Assembly (NCBI RefSeq): GCF_027460065.1
Contig: NZ_JAPYZZ010000007.1
Coordinates: 1 to 64,000, forward strand
Source of the DNA: Martinezella rhizogenes
GTDB lineage: Bacteria > Pseudomonadota > Alphaproteobacteria > Rhizobiales > Rhizobiaceae
Direction: 5' to 3'
DNA: 64,000 nucleotides
The notes beneath the pieces were generated by a model. It ran no database searches. It saw only the letters and a program-made list of their open reading frames with translations, and was not told where the DNA came from. Made by a program: the position numbers and the translations under genes. Below are positions 33,039-46,635 of this stretch, one piece after another. The stretch's first letter is position 1, and every line of letters starts with the position of its first letter.

Positions 33039-33884
33039 ATGGAAGCCTCGAAGGATATTTCCCGCCTGATCGAGATCATGGAGGCGCTGCGTCAGCCGGA
33101 AACCGGCTGCCCCTGGGATGTCGTGCAGACCTTCGAGACGATCAAGCCCTATACGATCGAAGAGGCCTATGAGGTTGCCGATGCCATCGAGCGCAAGGAT
33201 ATGGACGATCTTTGCGATGAGCTGGGTGATCTTCTGCTGCAGGTGGTTTTCCACGCCCGCATCGCCGAGGAACGGGGTGAATTCGCCTTTGGCGACGTGG
33301 TGCACGCTGTCACCTCGAAGATGATCCGCCGCCATCCGCATGTCTTCGACGTCTCCGATGCCGATACGCCTGACAGCGTCAAGCTGCAGTGGGACCAGAT
33401 CAAGGCCGAGGAGAAGCGTGAAAGGGCAGAGCGCCGTGCACGGCGGGGCATCACCGAAGATTTCAAGGCCGGGTTTCTGGGCGGCGTGCAGCGCAGCCAG
33501 CCGGCGCTGACGGAGGCTTTGAAATTGCAGGAGCAGGCCGCCCGCGTCGGTTTCGACTGGTCTGACCCGGCGCCCATCCTCGACAAGATCGAGGAGGAAA
33601 TCGCCGAACTGCGCGAGGCGCTGGCGGAGGGAAAGCCGGAGAAAGTCTCTGACGAACTCGGCGATCTGATCTTCGCCCTCGTCAATATCGGTCGCCACGT
33701 CAAAGCCGATCCGGAAGATGCCCTGCGCGGCACCAATACGAAATTCCGTAGACGTTTCAATCACATCGAGACATCGCTCAGCGACAATGGCGAGACGTTG
33801 AAAGAGGCGAGCCTCGAGAGGATGGAAGATTTGTGGCAGGCGGCGAAACGGATCGAGCGTTCGCTTGATACGGTTTTGCCCTGA
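33039..33884 (+). CDS. mazG: nucleoside triphosphate pyrophosphohydrolase MazG
   Basis: 281 residues with two MazG domains. Domain 1 (about 10-110): GCPWDVVQTFETIKPYTIEEAYEVADAIERKDMDDLCDELGDLLLQVVFHARIAEE, with the E-E..E and E-x-x-D metal ligands. Domain 2 (about 165-265): GFDWSDPAPILDKIEEEIAELREALAEGKPEKVSDELGDLIFALVNIGRHVKADPEDALRGTNTKFRRRF. It cleaves noncanonical or excess NTPs to NMP and pyrophosphate. Converges on hflX, with 21 bp between the stops. Confidence 0.95.
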   Translation: MEASKDISRLIEIMEALRQPETGCPWDVVQTFETIKPYTIEEAYEVADAIERKDMDDLCDELGDLLLQVVFHARIAEERGEFAFGDVVHAVTSKMIRRHPHVFDVSDADTPDSVKLQWDQIKAEEKRERAERRARRGITEDFKAGFLGGVQRSQPALTEALKLQEQAARVGFDWSDPAPILDKIEEEIAELREALAEGKPEKVSDELGDLIFALVNIGRHVKADPEDALRGTNTKFRRRFNHIETSLSDNGETLKEASLERMEDLWQAAKRIERSLDTVLP

Positions 33885-33905
33885 TTATTTGATGAACGGG
33901 AGCGC

Positions 33906-35345
33906 TCAGCGTTCCCAGTCTTCCCGCTCGCGACCGGCCGTCTTTCCAAGCTTCCGTTCGAGTTCAACAGCCTGCGCTTCCGACAGGCGAACATCCAGCG
34001 CAACCGATCCGTCCTCGTGATCTTCACGATTGTCGACGATGGAATTGCTGTAAACCCAGGATATCAGCGGCAACTGCTCCACGGAAAGAACCACGGTGGT
34101 TTCCGTCAGCACACCGGACAGGCGCTTTGAAATCTCGTCCATAAGGGCATCGACGCCCTCACCCGTGATTGCGGAAACGGCGCGGATATCCGAGCGCCCT
34201 TCGGCGCGCTCAATGATGGCGTCGTGTGCTTCCGGCTCCAGACGGTCGACCTTGTTCCAGACCTCGATGATACGCTTTTCGGCTTCCTTCTCATCGATAC
34301 CGAGATCGCCAAGAATACGCAGAACATCCGCAGACTGGGCGGCATTATCAGGATCCGACATGTCACGAACATGCAGAACGAGATCGGCCTCCAGCACCTC
34401 TTCCAGCGTCGCGCGGAACGCGGCGACGAGATGTGTCGGCAGGTCGGAAATGAAGCCCACCGTATCCGACAGGATGACGGTTCGGCCATGCGGCAGCTTC
34501 ATGCGGCGCAATGTCGGGTCGAGTGTGGCGAACAGCATGTCTTCCGCCAGAACACCCGCACCGGTGATGCGGTTGAACAGCGTGGATTTGCCGGCATTGG
34601 TGTAGCCAACCAGTGCAACGATCGGATGCGGCACCTTGCGGCGCTTGGCACGGTGAAGCTGGCGGGTACGCACCACCTGCTCCAGCTCCTTTTCGAGCTT
34701 TACGATGCGATCCTGCAGCAACCGTCTGTCGGCCTCGATCTGGGTTTCGCCCGGACCACCCATGAAGCCTGCACCACCGCGCTGCCGTTCAAGGTGGGTC
34801 CAGCTTCTGACCAGGCGGCCCTTCTGGTAGTTCAGATGCGCAAGATCGACCTGCAGCGTGCCCTCCTTGGTGGAGGCGCGGCGGCCGAAGATTTCAAGGA
34901 TCAGGCCGGTGCGGTCGATGACCTTGGCGTTCCACTGCTTTTCGAGATTGCGCTGCTGCACCGGGGTGAGCGGATGGTCGACAATCACCAGACCGGAATC
35001 GGTTTCATCCAAGAGATGACCGATTTCCTCGATCTTGCCGGTTCCGAACAGGGTTGCGGGACGCGGCTGGTTGACCGAAACGACGAGCCCCTGGGTCACC
35101 TCGAGATCGATGGCAAGCGCCAGACCCTTCGCTTCCTCAAGCTTGGCTTCGACGGAACGGCCGGGAGCAGCCGGGCCTGCCGCCGCGTCACGATTTTCGC
35201 GCTGCTGCTTGAGAACGGGCACAAGAACAACCGCGCGCATGTCGTCGCGGCGCTTTTCCTGCTCCGGAATGATCGATTCGTTCGAGGTGTCGCGTGTTGA
35301 AATGGGTTCGGCCTTATCCAGAAAGAATGTTACGGCCGACCGCAT
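33906..35345 (-). CDS. hflX: GTPase HflX
   Basis: 479 residues. N-terminal HflX domain (FGTGKIEEI, DHPLTPVQQRNLEKQWNAKVIDRTGLILEIFGRRASTKEGTLQVDLAHLNYQKGRLVRSW), a glycine-rich GGAGFMGGPGE linker, and the G domain: G1 GYTNAGKST (about 247-255), G3 DTVGF (294-298), G4 NKVD. It is a ribosome-associated GTPase that splits stalled ribosomes. It sits 92 bp downstream of hfq, the conserved hfq-hflX pair. The start at 35345 is the longest; an ATG at residue 36 (MRAVVLVPV) is an alternative. Confidence 0.93.
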   Translation of the reverse strand: MRSAVTFFLDKAEPISTRDTSNESIIPEQEKRRDDMRAVVLVPVLKQQRENRDAAAGPAAPGRSVEAKLEEAKGLALAIDLEVTQGLVVSVNQPRPATLFGTGKIEEIGHLLDETDSGLVIVDHPLTPVQQRNLEKQWNAKVIDRTGLILEIFGRRASTKEGTLQVDLAHLNYQKGRLVRSWTHLERQRGGAGFMGGPGETQIEADRRLLQDRIVKLEKELEQVVRTRQLHRAKRRKVPHPIVALVGYTNAGKSTLFNRITGAGVLAEDMLFATLDPTLRRMKLPHGRTVILSDTVGFISDLPTHLVAAFRATLEEVLEADLVLHVRDMSDPDNAAQSADVLRILGDLGIDEKEAEKRIIEVWNKVDRLEPEAHDAIIERAEGRSDIRAVSAITGEGVDALMDEISKRLSGVLTETTVVLSVEQLPLISWVYSNSIVDNREDHEDGSVALDVRLSEAQAVELERKLGKTAGREREDWER

Positions 35346-35437
35346 CCGCGCGGGCGGCCATGGAGATTAACCTGACGGGACCGGAAATGTTCCGATTCAG
35401 GTCAGTCTCTGTCGAAGATACCGTTAAAGGAGCCTGA

Positions 35438-35680
35438 TCAGGCCGCGCCTTCTTCGCTCTCGAACATCTGCATCGGCTGGCCGGGCATGATGGTGGAGAT
35501 TGCATGCTTGTAGACCAGCTGCGAGTGACCATCGCGGCGCAGAAGCACGCAGAAATTGTCGAAGGAGGTGACAACGCCCGTCAGCTTGACGCCGTTGATC
35601 AGGAAAATCGTGAGCGAAATCTTTTGCTTACGAACGGTATTGAGGAAGAGATCCTGAAGGTTTTGAGAACGTTCCGCCAT
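35438..35680 (-). CDS. hfq: RNA chaperone Hfq
   Basis: 80 residues. Sm1 ([43 protein letters not shown]) and Sm2 ([10 protein letters not shown]) motifs are complete, with a short acidic tail (ESEEGAA). It forms a hexamer that pairs small RNAs with mRNAs. It lies upstream of hflX and downstream of trkA on the minus strand, after a 184-bp gap (35681-35864) that should contain its promoter. No gene is seen in that gap. Confidence 0.97.
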   Translation of the reverse strand: MAERSQNLQDLFLNTVRKQKISLTIFLINGVKLTGVVTSFDNFCVLLRRDGHSQLVYKHAISTIMPGQPMQMFESEEGAA

Positions 35681-35864
35681 GGCGCCGCTTCTTTCTTTAT
35701 TGCCGGCAGGGATACCGGAAAATAATCAATCAATAATAAGCCGGCCGAGTCTTGTCCCCCGCTTGGCCGACCTCAAACTCTGGTATCAAATCATGTTCCG
35801 TTCCGCAACGGCGAAAACAGCCAAATGAGTACGAGTATTGACCCGCATTTTCGATTCGGGACAG

Positions 35865-37241
35865 TCAAAAATATTGTATCGAAACACGGAAAAGTTGTTC
35901 CACATCCCGCACCGCATCGGCGGAGGCAAACAGCACGACGCGATCCTTCGCCTTGATTTTCGTGCTGCCATCCGGGCGGATCACCACACCGTCGCGATAG
36001 ATCGCGCCAATGCGCACGCCATCGGGCATATCGATATCGCGAAAAGACTGACCGACCAGCGGCGATGTTTCCAGCGCTTCCGCCTCGATCACCTCTGCCG
36101 AACCGCGCTGGACGGCGTAGACCGAACGTATACGGCCTTTGCGCACATGCTGTAGCACGCGTGAGATCGTGACGGCGCGGGGGTTGATATAGGCATCGAG
36201 TCCCAGCGAGCGGGCGACATCATGGAAGGAGGTGCTGTTCAGCAGCGCCAGGTTCGATTTGCAGCCAAGCTGCTTGGCGATCACGGCGGCTAGAATGTTG
36301 GTCTGGTCGTTATTGGTGAGCGTGACGATCAGGTCTGCATCCTGAATATCCGCCTGCATCAGAATTTTCTGGTCGAGGGCCGAGCCATGCATGACGATGG
36401 TGTGGCTCAGCTGTTCGGATGCGGCAATCGCCCTGTCGCGATCGGCCTCGATGATCTTCACGCGCGTTTTCGGCTGCATTTCCTCGATCTTGTGCGCAAC
36501 GAAATGGCCGATATTGCCGGCGCCTGCAATGACGATGCGCTGCGCTTCCTGCTCTTCATGGCCGAAGAGGCTCAATGTGCGGCGGGCGTGCTGGCGCTGG
36601 CAGATGACATAGGCAAGGTCGCCCACCCGCAACTGCTCGGAGGAATGCGCCACCTTGAGAAGGCCGTTACGATAGACACCCACCACCGTGGCGACGAGGT
36701 CCGGAAACAGGCTGGAGAGCTGCTGCAGCGGCGTGTTGATGACGGGGCAATCTTCCATGCATTCGATGGCCAGCATGTAGATCGTATCTTCGGCAAAGCG
36801 CACCACATCGGTGGCGCCCGGAAAGGCGATGCGGCGAAGCACCATCTTCCCAACTTCAACTTCCGGGGAAATCGTCACATCGATGGACATGTTTTCGCGG
36901 CTGAAGAGATCGGCATATTCCGGCTTCAGATAGCTCTGGTCGCGGATACGGGCAATCTTGGTCGGCACGCTGAAGAGTGCATGCGCCACTTCGCAGGCGA
37001 CGATATTGATCTCGTCATGCAGCGTTACCGCGATGATCATGTCGGCCTGATCCGCACCGGCCTTGGCCAGCATGTCTGGATGGGCGCCGTGACCGACATA
37101 ACCGCGCACATCCAGCGTCTCGGTAATGGCGGTGATTAGCGGCGCGGCCGTATCGATCACCGATACCTCATTGTCCTCCCGCGACAATTGTTCGGCGATG
37201 CCGTAACCCACCTGCCCTGCGCCGCAAATGATGACTTTCAT
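35865..37241 (-). CDS. trkA: Trk potassium uptake system peripheral protein TrkA
   Basis: 458 residues with two RCK units, each a Rossmann NAD-binding fold plus TrkA-C domain. First unit starts MKVIICGAGQVGYGIAEQLSREDNEVSVID; second starts about residue 232 (QRIVIAGAGNIGHFVAHKIEEMQPKTRVKIIEAD). The closing TrkA-C region is GDVRIGAIYRDGVVIRPDGSTKIKAKDRVVLFAS-like. It gates the TrkH/KtrB potassium channel, whose gene is not in the window. It lies 48 bp downstream of ntrX, as in other rhizobia. Confidence 0.95.
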   Translation of the reverse strand: MKVIICGAGQVGYGIAEQLSREDNEVSVIDTAAPLITAITETLDVRGYVGHGAHPDMLAKAGADQADMIIAVTLHDEINIVACEVAHALFSVPTKIARIRDQSYLKPEYADLFSRENMSIDVTISPEVEVGKMVLRRIAFPGATDVVRFAEDTIYMLAIECMEDCPVINTPLQQLSSLFPDLVATVVGVYRNGLLKVAHSSEQLRVGDLAYVICQRQHARRTLSLFGHEEQEAQRIVIAGAGNIGHFVAHKIEEMQPKTRVKIIEADRDRAIAASEQLSHTIVMHGSALDQKILMQADIQDADLIVTLTNNDQTNILAAVIAKQLGCKSNLALLNSTSFHDVARSLGLDAYINPRAVTISRVLQHVRKGRIRSVYAVQRGSAEVIEAEALETSPLVGQSFRDIDMPDGVRIGAIYRDGVVIRPDGSTKIKAKDRVVLFASADAVRDVEQLFRVSIQYF

Positions 37242-37289
37242 GCTGTCTCTCTGACGGAATAATCGGTTGCGGCGAAGCGCCTTTTTCCC

Positions 37290-38643
37290 TTATACGCCGA
37301 GAGATTTCAGTTTGCGATGCAGCGCCGACCGTTCCATGCCGACAAATTCCGCCGTGCGCGAAATATTGCCGCCGAAGCGGTTGATCTGGGCCATCAGATA
37401 GTCCCGTTCAAACATTTCGCGCGCTTCACGCAGCGGCAGGGTCATGATGTGCTGGTCGCCCTGCGCCGAAATCTTCGGCAGCATGTCGCCAATATCCGAA
37501 GGCAGCATGTCGGCCGAGATCGGGGCTTCGCCACCTTCTGGACGGGCGAGGATCATCAGCCGCTCGATATTGTTGCGCAGCTGGCGGATATTGCCCGGCC
37601 AGTCATGGGTTTGGAGAACGGCCATGGCGTCGTCGCCGATCTTGCGTGGGCGAATGCCGGCCTGCTCGGAAATCTGCCGCATGAACATGTCGACGAGGAA
37701 AGGAATATCCTCGCGCCGTTCGGAGAGCGCCGGCACCTTCACCGGCACCACGGCGAGGCGATGATAGAGGTCCTCGCGGAACTGGCCTTCGGCGATCAGG
37801 CTTTCGAGGTGATGGGCGGTAGAGGAAATGATGCGCACATCCACCTTCACCCGCTTGCCGCCGCCGACGCGCTCGAACTGCTGATCGACCAGCACGCGCA
37901 GGATCTTGTTCTGGGTTTCGCGCGGCATTTCGCCGACTTCATCAAGGTAAAGAACGCCACGATGGGCTTCTTCCAGAGCGCCCACCTTGCGGGGCTGCCC
38001 GGGCAGGCCTTCCGTGCCGAACAGCGCAATTTCCATACGATCAGGCGTAATCGTCGCGGCATTCAGCGCCACGAAAGGTCCCGTGGCGCGCGAGGATTTC
38101 TTGTGCACCATGCGTGCCACCAGCTCCTTGCCGGAACCGGAGGGACCGAGGATCATGATACGGCTGTTGGTGGGCGCAACCCTGTCGATGGTCTGGCGAA
38201 GCTGCGAAACCGCAAGTGACGCGCCGACGAGTTCAACCGCGTCACCGGTACGCCTCTTGAGTTCCTGAACCTCGCGCTTCAGCTTGGAGTTTTCCAGCGC
38301 CCGCTCGGCGATCAGGATCAGACGATCGGCCTTGAACGGCTTTTCAATGAAATCGAACGCCCCTCGCTTGATCGCGTTGACGGCGGTTTCGATATTGCCG
38401 TGACCGGAAATCATGACGACAGGGATTTCGGGGTGGCGGCTCTTGATTTCGTCCAGCAGCGCCAGACCGTCGAGTTTCGAACCCTGCATCCAGATGTCGA
38501 GAAAGATCAGGCGCGGCACACGCTCGGAAATGGCGGCCAGTGCGCTGTCGCTGTCGAAGGCCATACGCGTCTCGTGGCCTTCATCGGAAAGAATGCCCGC
38601 TACGATTTCGCGAATGTCCGCTTCGTCATCCACGACCAAAATA

Positions 38644-38654
<11 letters not shown>
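37290..38654 (-). CDS. ntrX: nitrogen assimilation response regulator NtrX
   Basis: 454 residues: receiver domain (VVDDEADIREIV, phospho-acceptor D53 in LIFLDIWM), AAA+ domain (Walker A GPSGSGKE, Walker B GVLYLDEVGEMP) and a Fis-type HTH at the C-terminus (NISRTAEFVGMERSALHRKLKSLGV). Between the Walker motifs, where NtrC has GAFTGA, it reads GTEGLPGQPRKVGALEE, so the sigma-54 contact loop is missing, as reported for some alphaproteobacterial NtrX proteins. It is likely to work as a repressor or sigma-70 regulator. Its start overlaps ntrY by 11 bp. Confidence 0.95.
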
Positions 38655-40905
<2,251 letters not shown>

Positions 40906-40939
40906 GCACTACTCCCAATTGCTGGCCAGCCAGCACCAC

Positions 40940-40961
40940 AGTCCTGAAGTCAGGCAGGACT
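40940..40961. promoter_or_regulatory. inverted repeat upstream of ntrY
   Basis: AGTCCTG (40940-40946) and CAGGACT (40955-40961) form a 7-bp perfect inverted pair around eight bases, 35 bp before the ntrY start, in the 150-bp gap after ntrC. It could be an operator or a weak attenuating hairpin; there is no T-run. Confidence 0.35.
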
Positions 40962-41055
40962 CACCTCCCTCTGGCGAATCTCTGTCCTTCCTAGTGTTTT
41001 CCAAGCAACACAATGTGGCGAAAATGCAACGACAACTGCGGCCTTGTCAACATTC

Positions 41056-42507
41056 TCAGCTGGGGCGGGAACTACGATAGACGGAAACGCCGAGCTCGCG
41101 GATTTTCTTGCGCAGCGTATTGCGGTTGAGGCCAAGAAGATCGGCGGCCTTGATCTGGTTGCCGCGGGTCGCCGTCAGGGCAGCGAGAATCAGCGGGTAT
41201 TCGAGTTCGCGCAGCACGCGGTCATAAAGGCCGGGCGGTGGCAGGCCATCACCGAAGCTGGCGAAATAATCCCGCATGTTTTCCTCAACCGCCTGCGAAA
41301 TGGTGAGCGAGCCGGTGCGGACCGCCATCTTGTCCAGCGGGCTATCGGGAACATCCGACTGCAATTCCTGCTCGATGATCTCGCGGGTGATGACTTCCTG
41401 CGGATAAAGCGCCATCAGGCGGCGGATCAGGTTTTCCAGCTCGCGCACGTTGCCCGGCCAGGCATAGGCCTTCATCACCTCCAGCGCCTCTGTCTCGAAA
41501 CGCTTGCCTTCCAGCCCTTCTTTCTCACCCGTCTGGATGAAATGGCGCACGAGATCAGGAATATCCTCGGCGCGATCGCGCAGCGGCGGCAGGCGCAGCG
41601 GCACGACGTTGAGGCGATAATAAAGGTCTTCGCGGAAGAGACCCTGATTGATCGACTGTTTCAGGTCCTTGTTGGTGGCGGCAACGATGCGGACATCGGT
41701 ACGGATCGGCGTGCGGCCTCCCACGGTCGTATATTCGCCCTGCTGCAGGACGCGCAGCAGGCGCGTCTGGGCATCCATCGGCATATCGCCGATTTCATCG
41801 AGGAACAGCGTACCGCCCTCGGCCTGTTCGAAACGGCCGGTGGAGCGGTTCTGCGCGCCGGTAAAGGCACCCTTCTCATGGCCGAACAGTTCGGATTCGA
41901 TAAGGTCGCGCGGGATGGCCGCCATGTTGATGGCAACAAAGGGACCGTTGCGGCGCTTGCCGTAATCATGCAGCGCGCGCGCCACTAGCTCCTTGCCGGT
42001 GCCGGATTCACCCGTGATCATCAGGGTCAGGTCGGTCTGCATCAGGCGGGCGAGAACACGGTAGATTTCCTGCATCGCCGCGGAGCGGCCAACGAGCGGC
42101 ATGCCGTCCTGCATGTCGTCATCGAGCTTGGCGGGCTTGCGCTTCGGTTCGGAAAGCGCGCGGCCGATGATGGCGATCAGTTCCGTGAGATCGAAGGGCT
42201 TGGGCAGATAGTCGTAGGCGCCCTTCTCCGAGGCCTTGATGGCCGTCATGAAGGTGTTCTGGGCGCTCATGACGAGAACCGGCAGGTCCGGACGGGCCTT
42301 CTTGATGCGCGGCAGAAGATCGAAGGCGTTTTCATCCGGCATCACGACATCGGTCACGACAAGATCGCCCTCACCCGCCGACACCCAGCGCCAGAGCGTT
42401 GCGGCGTTGGAGGTGATGCGCACGTCGTAACCGGCGCGGCTGAGCGCCTGGTTCAGTACCGTGCGGATTGCGGCATCATCATCGGCGACGAGGATCGTAG
42501 CTGTCAT
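41056..42507 (-). CDS. ntrC: nitrogen regulation response regulator NtrC
   Basis: 483 residues. Receiver with D53 ([10 protein letters not shown]), sigma-54 AAA+ domain with Walker A GESGTGKE, a full GAFTGA loop ([15 protein letters not shown]), Walker [14 protein letters not shown], and a Fis HTH ([26 protein letters not shown]). When phosphorylated by NtrB it activates sigma-54 promoters of nitrogen assimilation genes. Overlaps the ntrB stop by 4 bp (ATGA), so the pair is coupled. Gene order dusB-ntrB-ntrC-ntrY-ntrX is the rhizobial one. Confidence 0.97.
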   Translation of the reverse strand: MTATILVADDDAAIRTVLNQALSRAGYDVRITSNAATLWRWVSAGEGDLVVTDVVMPDENAFDLLPRIKKARPDLPVLVMSAQNTFMTAIKASEKGAYDYLPKPFDLTELIAIIGRALSEPKRKPAKLDDDMQDGMPLVGRSAAMQEIYRVLARLMQTDLTLMITGESGTGKELVARALHDYGKRRNGPFVAINMAAIPRDLIESELFGHEKGAFTGAQNRSTGRFEQAEGGTLFLDEIGDMPMDAQTRLLRVLQQGEYTTVGGRTPIRTDVRIVAATNKDLKQSINQGLFREDLYYRLNVVPLRLPPLRDRAEDIPDLVRHFIQTGEKEGLEGKRFETEALEVMKAYAWPGNVRELENLIRRLMALYPQEVITREIIEQELQSDVPDSPLDKMAVRTGSLTISQAVEENMRDYFASFGDGLPPPGLYDRVLRELEYPLILAALTATRGNQIKAADLLGLNRNTLRKKIRELGVSVYRSSRPS

Positions 42508-43652
42508 CTGTCATTTCCTGTCGTGTTCGGCAAAGAGCTGTCGTCAAGCGCCACTTCCGGCGAGACGGGCATCAATACGCGGAAAGTCGTGCGGTGGTTC
42601 TGGCTGTCGCATTCGACAATGCCGCCATGGGCGCCGATCAGCTTGGCGACAAGCGCAAGTCCCAGGCCCGAACCATTCGTCTTGGTAGTGATGAAAGGAT
42701 CGAAAAGATGCGGCAGAAGATCGGCCGGAACGCCGGGGCCGTTGTCATGCACGCAAAATTCGAGCGGCAACGAGATGCGTTCGCGGCTGCCGGCAACCGA
42801 CATACGCATGCCGGGGCGATAAGCCGTCGTCAGCAATATTTCGCCATCCGTCTGGTTACCCACGGCCTCGGCCGCATTCTTCACCAGATTGAGGAAGACC
42901 TGCACCAGTTGATCGCGATTGGCATAGACCGGTGGCAGCGACGGGTCGTAATTCTCTGATATCTTGATGTGGCGGGCAAAACCCGCCTTGGCGATGGCCT
43001 TCACATGATCGAGCACCGAATGGATGTTGACCGGTACGCGGTCCACCGGACGCTCGTCGGAAAATACTTCCATACGGTCGACCAGCGAGACGATACGGTC
43101 GGTCTCGTCGCAGATCAGTCGCGTCAGCGCGCGGTCTTCATCGGGAACGGAGGACTCCAGCAACTGGGCAGCCCCGCGAATGCCTGAAAGCGGGTTCTTG
43201 ATCTCATGCGCCAGCATTGAGGCAAGGCCGGTGACCGAGCGAGCCGCGGCGCGATGGGTCAACTGCCGGTCGATCTTGTCGGCCATCGACCGTTCCTGGA
43301 AGACGACGACCACCGACCCCGGCTCGCTGACGACGGGCGCTACATAAAGGTCCACCAGCTTGTCCTGGCCGAGGCGCGGCGAACTCAGATCAACGCGATA
43401 TTCGTTGACCGGCGCACGGCGCTCCCGCACCTGATCGATCAGCGCCAGAAGCGGACTGCCGAAGGGAATGAAAGTGGAGACGCGATAACGGGCAAGATGG
43501 GAGGCGCTCGCCCCAAAAAAAGCTTCGGCTTCCCAATTGGCGAATGAAATGAAACCTTCGCCATCCACCAGAATGACCGGGTTTTGCACCGCGTTCAGAA
43601 CCGCCATGGCGAGCGGGTTTGCATCTGCCGGGCTGTGTTTGTCAGCGCTCAT
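42504..43652 (-). CDS. ntrB: nitrogen regulation sensor kinase NtrB (NRII)
   Basis: 382 residues, soluble. PAS domain ([30 protein letters not shown]) then dimerisation/H-box [21 protein letters not shown]-box and ATP lid ([45 protein letters not shown]). It phosphorylates or dephosphorylates NtrC under PII control. The start at 43652 overlaps the dusB stop as ATGA; the frame stays open 13 codons further upstream, into dusB, without support. Confidence 0.95.
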   Translation of the reverse strand: MSADKHSPADANPLAMAVLNAVQNPVILVDGEGFISFANWEAEAFFGASASHLARYRVSTFIPFGSPLLALIDQVRERRAPVNEYRVDLSSPRLGQDKLVDLYVAPVVSEPGSVVVVFQERSMADKIDRQLTHRAAARSVTGLASMLAHEIKNPLSGIRGAAQLLESSVPDEDRALTRLICDETDRIVSLVDRMEVFSDERPVDRVPVNIHSVLDHVKAIAKAGFARHIKISENYDPSLPPVYANRDQLVQVFLNLVKNAAEAVGNQTDGEILLTTAYRPGMRMSVAGSRERISLPLEFCVHDNGPGVPADLLPHLFDPFITTKTNGSGLGLALVAKLIGAHGGIVECDSQNHRTTFRVLMPVSPEVALDDSSLPNTTGNDR

Positions 43653-44665
43653 GCGGCCTTCCTTGCGGCTTCTTCGCCCGCATTTTCGCAAAGGGCGGAG
43701 CGCAGCAGATCCGCCACCTCTACCGTATCACGCGATGTCATGATGTTAGCCTTATGGGGCGTGGCGATATCAGGTGCGAAACGGTCGAGATACCAGCCCA
43801 GATGTTTGCGGGCATGCCGGAGACCGGCTTCCCTTCCGTAGAATTCCAGCATCATCTCGTAATGTTCGATGGCGATGGCGGGAATATCGTCGCGGTGCGG
43901 CGCTGAATGTCCGGCGAGCACCGCCGGCAGCCAGGGCTGACCCTGCGCGCCGCGACCGACCATGACAGCATCCGCACCGGAACGGTGCAGGATTTCGCGC
44001 GCATCCTCAGCTGTTTCCACATCGCCATTGGCGATCAGCGGCACGGAAATCACCTCGCGCACGGCGCGGATGGCGTCCCAATCCGCCCGCCCCTCATAAA
44101 ACTGCATGCGGGTGCGACCGTGAATGGTGATGAGCTGCACACCAGCCGCTTCGGCACGGCGGGCAATGTCAGGCGCATTGATGCTGTTTTCGTCCCAGCC
44201 GAGCCGCATCTTAAGCGTTACCGGTACATCAACCGCGCCAACCGTCGCCTCGATCAACGACAGTGCATGGTCGGGATCACGCATCAAAGCCGAGCCGGAA
44301 TAACCGCCCGTCACCTTCTTTGCCGGACAACCCATATTGATATCGATGATGCCGGCGCCGTTATCGGCGGCAATCTTCGCGGCCTCAGCCATGAAATGTG
44401 CCTCGCGCCCGGCAAGCTGCACCATATGCGGAACCATGCCGGCATTTTTCAGTCGGGCCCAGGATTCGCCCCTGTTAGCGACGAGTTCGCGACTTGCGAC
44501 CATTTCCGTCACGACCAGACCCGCGCCATAACGCCAGGCCAGCTGCCGGAACGGCAAATCCGTCACGCCCGACATGGGCGCCAGCACCGCACGATTACGG
44601 ATCGTGACTGAGCCGATGCTGAACGGTTCTGACAACTCCGGAAGATGCAATTGATGATCTTTCAT
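43649..44665 (-). CDS. dusB: tRNA-dihydrouridine synthase DusB (NifR3)
   Basis: 338 residues. FMN-binding TIM barrel: [42 protein letters not shown] with the catalytic cysteine, [64 protein letters not shown] and [13 protein letters not shown]. It reduces uridines in the tRNA D-loop with NADPH. First gene of the ntrBC unit, as in other alphaproteobacteria (old name nifR3). The 276-bp divergent gap to ispDF (44666-44941) should contain the promoters of both; no gene is seen there. Confidence 0.95.
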   Translation of the reverse strand: MKDHQLHLPELSEPFSIGSVTIRNRAVLAPMSGVTDLPFRQLAWRYGAGLVVTEMVASRELVANRGESWARLKNAGMVPHMVQLAGREAHFMAEAAKIAADNGAGIIDINMGCPAKKVTGGYSGSALMRDPDHALSLIEATVGAVDVPVTLKMRLGWDENSINAPDIARRAEAAGVQLITIHGRTRMQFYEGRADWDAIRAVREVISVPLIANGDVETAEDAREILHRSGADAVMVGRGAQGQPWLPAVLAGHSAPHRDDIPAIAIEHYEMMLEFYGREAGLRHARKHLGWYLDRFAPDIATPHKANIMTSRDTVEVADLLRSALCENAGEEAARKAA

Positions 44666-44941
44666 GCAGAAGGGTTATTTGCATTATTTTTAGACAGTGT
44701 TTGCGCGGTTGCCAAGCACTTTTAGAGGGTTGCACCTTTTATTTGCTGGGCGGCTGCCTGCCTGTTTTGCTGTCGGCAGCAATTTGTGCAGGTTCAAAGG
44801 CGCAATGACGATCGATCCCGCGACATGCAGGGGCGAATGCGCGTCTTATCGGGCTGGCCATCCGGGTTTTGAAACGCTAGAGCAGGACTGTCAACCGCTA
44901 AGGGTTGCGCACAAAGCATATGACCAATGCAGGAAAGTACT

Positions 44942-46129
44942 ATGAAATTCGGCATCGTCATCGTCGCCGCCGGACGCGGTGAAAGAGCAGGCTCTCCTGA
45001 GGAAGGGCCCAAGCAATATCGCCCGATCGGCGGCAAGGCCGTGATCGAGCATACCTTGGCGACCTTCCTGCGCTGGAACGACGCCTGCCCGATCGTGGTC
45101 GTCAGCCATGCCGATGATGCTGCACTGCTGTCGCCTATCCTTGCACGGCTTGATGCCGGCGAGCGGATCACCACAGTCACAGGCGGCGCGACGCGCCAGC
45201 AATCAGTGCTGGCCGGGCTTGAGGCACTCTCCTTGCACGGCCTTACCCATGTGATGATCCATGATGCCGTGCGGCCTTTCGTCGCCGCGGACATGCTGGA
45301 GCGTATCGTGGCGCTGCATCTGGCGGGCGCGGGAGGCGTTCTGCCTGCCCTGCCCGTCACCGATACGCTGAAGCGCGGCCTGGATGATCGCGTTGTGGAG
45401 ACGGTTTCCCGGCAGGGACTTTATGCGGCGCAGACACCGCAAAGTTTCAGCTACAGCGACATTCTTGGCGCGCATCGTGCCGCCGCCGCTTCCGGCAAAA
45501 CGGATTTCACCGATGATGCATCGATTGCCGAATGGGCGGGACTGACCGTGACGCTGACCGAAGGTTCGGTCGATAATGTGAAACTCACTCTCAAGCGGGA
45601 TATCGCCATGGCCGATGAAAAGCTCTCCCACGCATTGCCCGATGTGCGCACCGGCAATGGTTACGACGTTCACCAGCTGGAGGCCGGCGACGGCGTGACG
45701 CTTTGCGGCGTCTTCATCGAACACGACCAGAAACTCAAAGGCCATTCGGATGCCGATGTGGCTCTGCATGCGTTGACGGACGCGCTGCTCGCTACCTGCG
45801 GTGCGGGCGATATCGGCGATCACTTCCCGCCTTCCGACCCGCAATGGAAGGGCGCGGCCTCGCGTATTTTCCTTGAACATGCGGCCAAGGTCGTGCGCGA
45901 CAATGGCGGCACGATCATGAATGCCGATGTCTCGCTGATCGCCGAAGCTCCGCGCATCGGTCCGCACCGCCAGGCGATGCGGGAAGCACTTTCGGACATG
46001 CTCGGCATTGCGCTGGAGCGCTGCTCGGTGAAAGCGACAACCAATGAGACGATCGGTTTCGTCGGCCGCCGGGAAGGCATAGCGGCCATCGCCACCGCCA
46101 CCGTCGTCTACCGAGGCAGGCCGCTATGA
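44942..46129 (+). CDS. ispDF: bifunctional 2-C-methyl-D-erythritol 4-phosphate cytidylyltransferase / 2,4-cyclodiphosphate synthase
   Basis: 395 residues. IspD part (about 1-225): [56 protein letters not shown] and [11 protein letters not shown]. IspF part (about 236-395): [71 protein letters not shown] with the zinc-binding D-x-H and DIGDHFP. Two steps of the MEP isoprenoid pathway in one chain, a fusion common in alphaproteobacteria. The start at 44942 follows AGGAAAG. It overlaps the cinA start (ATGA). Confidence 0.97.
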   Translation: MKFGIVIVAAGRGERAGSPEEGPKQYRPIGGKAVIEHTLATFLRWNDACPIVVVSHADDAALLSPILARLDAGERITTVTGGATRQQSVLAGLEALSLHGLTHVMIHDAVRPFVAADMLERIVALHLAGAGGVLPALPVTDTLKRGLDDRVVETVSRQGLYAAQTPQSFSYSDILGAHRAAAASGKTDFTDDASIAEWAGLTVTLTEGSVDNVKLTLKRDIAMADEKLSHALPDVRTGNGYDVHQLEAGDGVTLCGVFIEHDQKLKGHSDADVALHALTDALLATCGAGDIGDHFPPSDPQWKGAASRIFLEHAAKVVRDNGGTIMNADVSLIAEAPRIGPHRQAMREALSDMLGIALERCSVKATTNETIGFVGRREGIAAIATATVVYRGRPL

Positions 46130-46635
46130 GCCTTTTCCCCGAAGATATCGAAGAACTGGCACGGCGAATCATCACCGATTTCAGCGGCCGTGGTTTGATG
46201 GTCTCGACGGCGGAAAGCTGCACCGGAGGACTGATCGTCGGCGCACTGACGGAGATTGCCGGCTCCTCCGCCGTCGTCGACCGCGGTTTCGTCACCTACA
46301 CGAACGAAGCCAAGAGGGACATGCTGGGAGTTGGCGCCGAGACTCTGACAACATTTGGTGCGGTCTCCCGGCAGACCGCGCTGCAGATGGCACATGGCGC
46401 CCTCTTCCGCTCGCGCGCGGATTTCGCCGTGGCGGTGACCGGCATTGCCGGTCCGGGCGGCGGTTCAGCCGAAAAACCGGTGGGGCTGGTGCATCTGGCC
46501 GCCAAGGCGCGCAACGGCGAACTCCTGCATCACGAAATGCGTTACGGAGATATCGGTCGTACTGAAATCCGGCTTGCGACGGTCAGGACCGCGCTTGAGA
46601 TGCTGATTGCCCTCAATCAGGCGGGGTCGGTGTAG
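46126..46635 (+). CDS. CinA family protein (nicotinamide-nucleotide amidase)
   Basis: 169 residues, corresponding to the C-terminal CinA domain only. Motif [47 protein letters not shown] carries the serine and lysine of the amidase site, followed by [28 protein letters not shown]. It should deamidate nicotinamide mononucleotide in NAD recycling. Overlaps ispDF by 4 bp. Its end overlaps the convergent gene at 46617 by 19 bp. Confidence 0.92.
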   Translation: MSLFPEDIEELARRIITDFSGRGLMVSTAESCTGGLIVGALTEIAGSSAVVDRGFVTYTNEAKRDMLGVGAETLTTFGAVSRQTALQMAHGALFRSRADFAVAVTGIAGPGGGSAEKPVGLVHLAAKARNGELLHHEMRYGDIGRTEIRLATVRTALEMLIALNQAGSV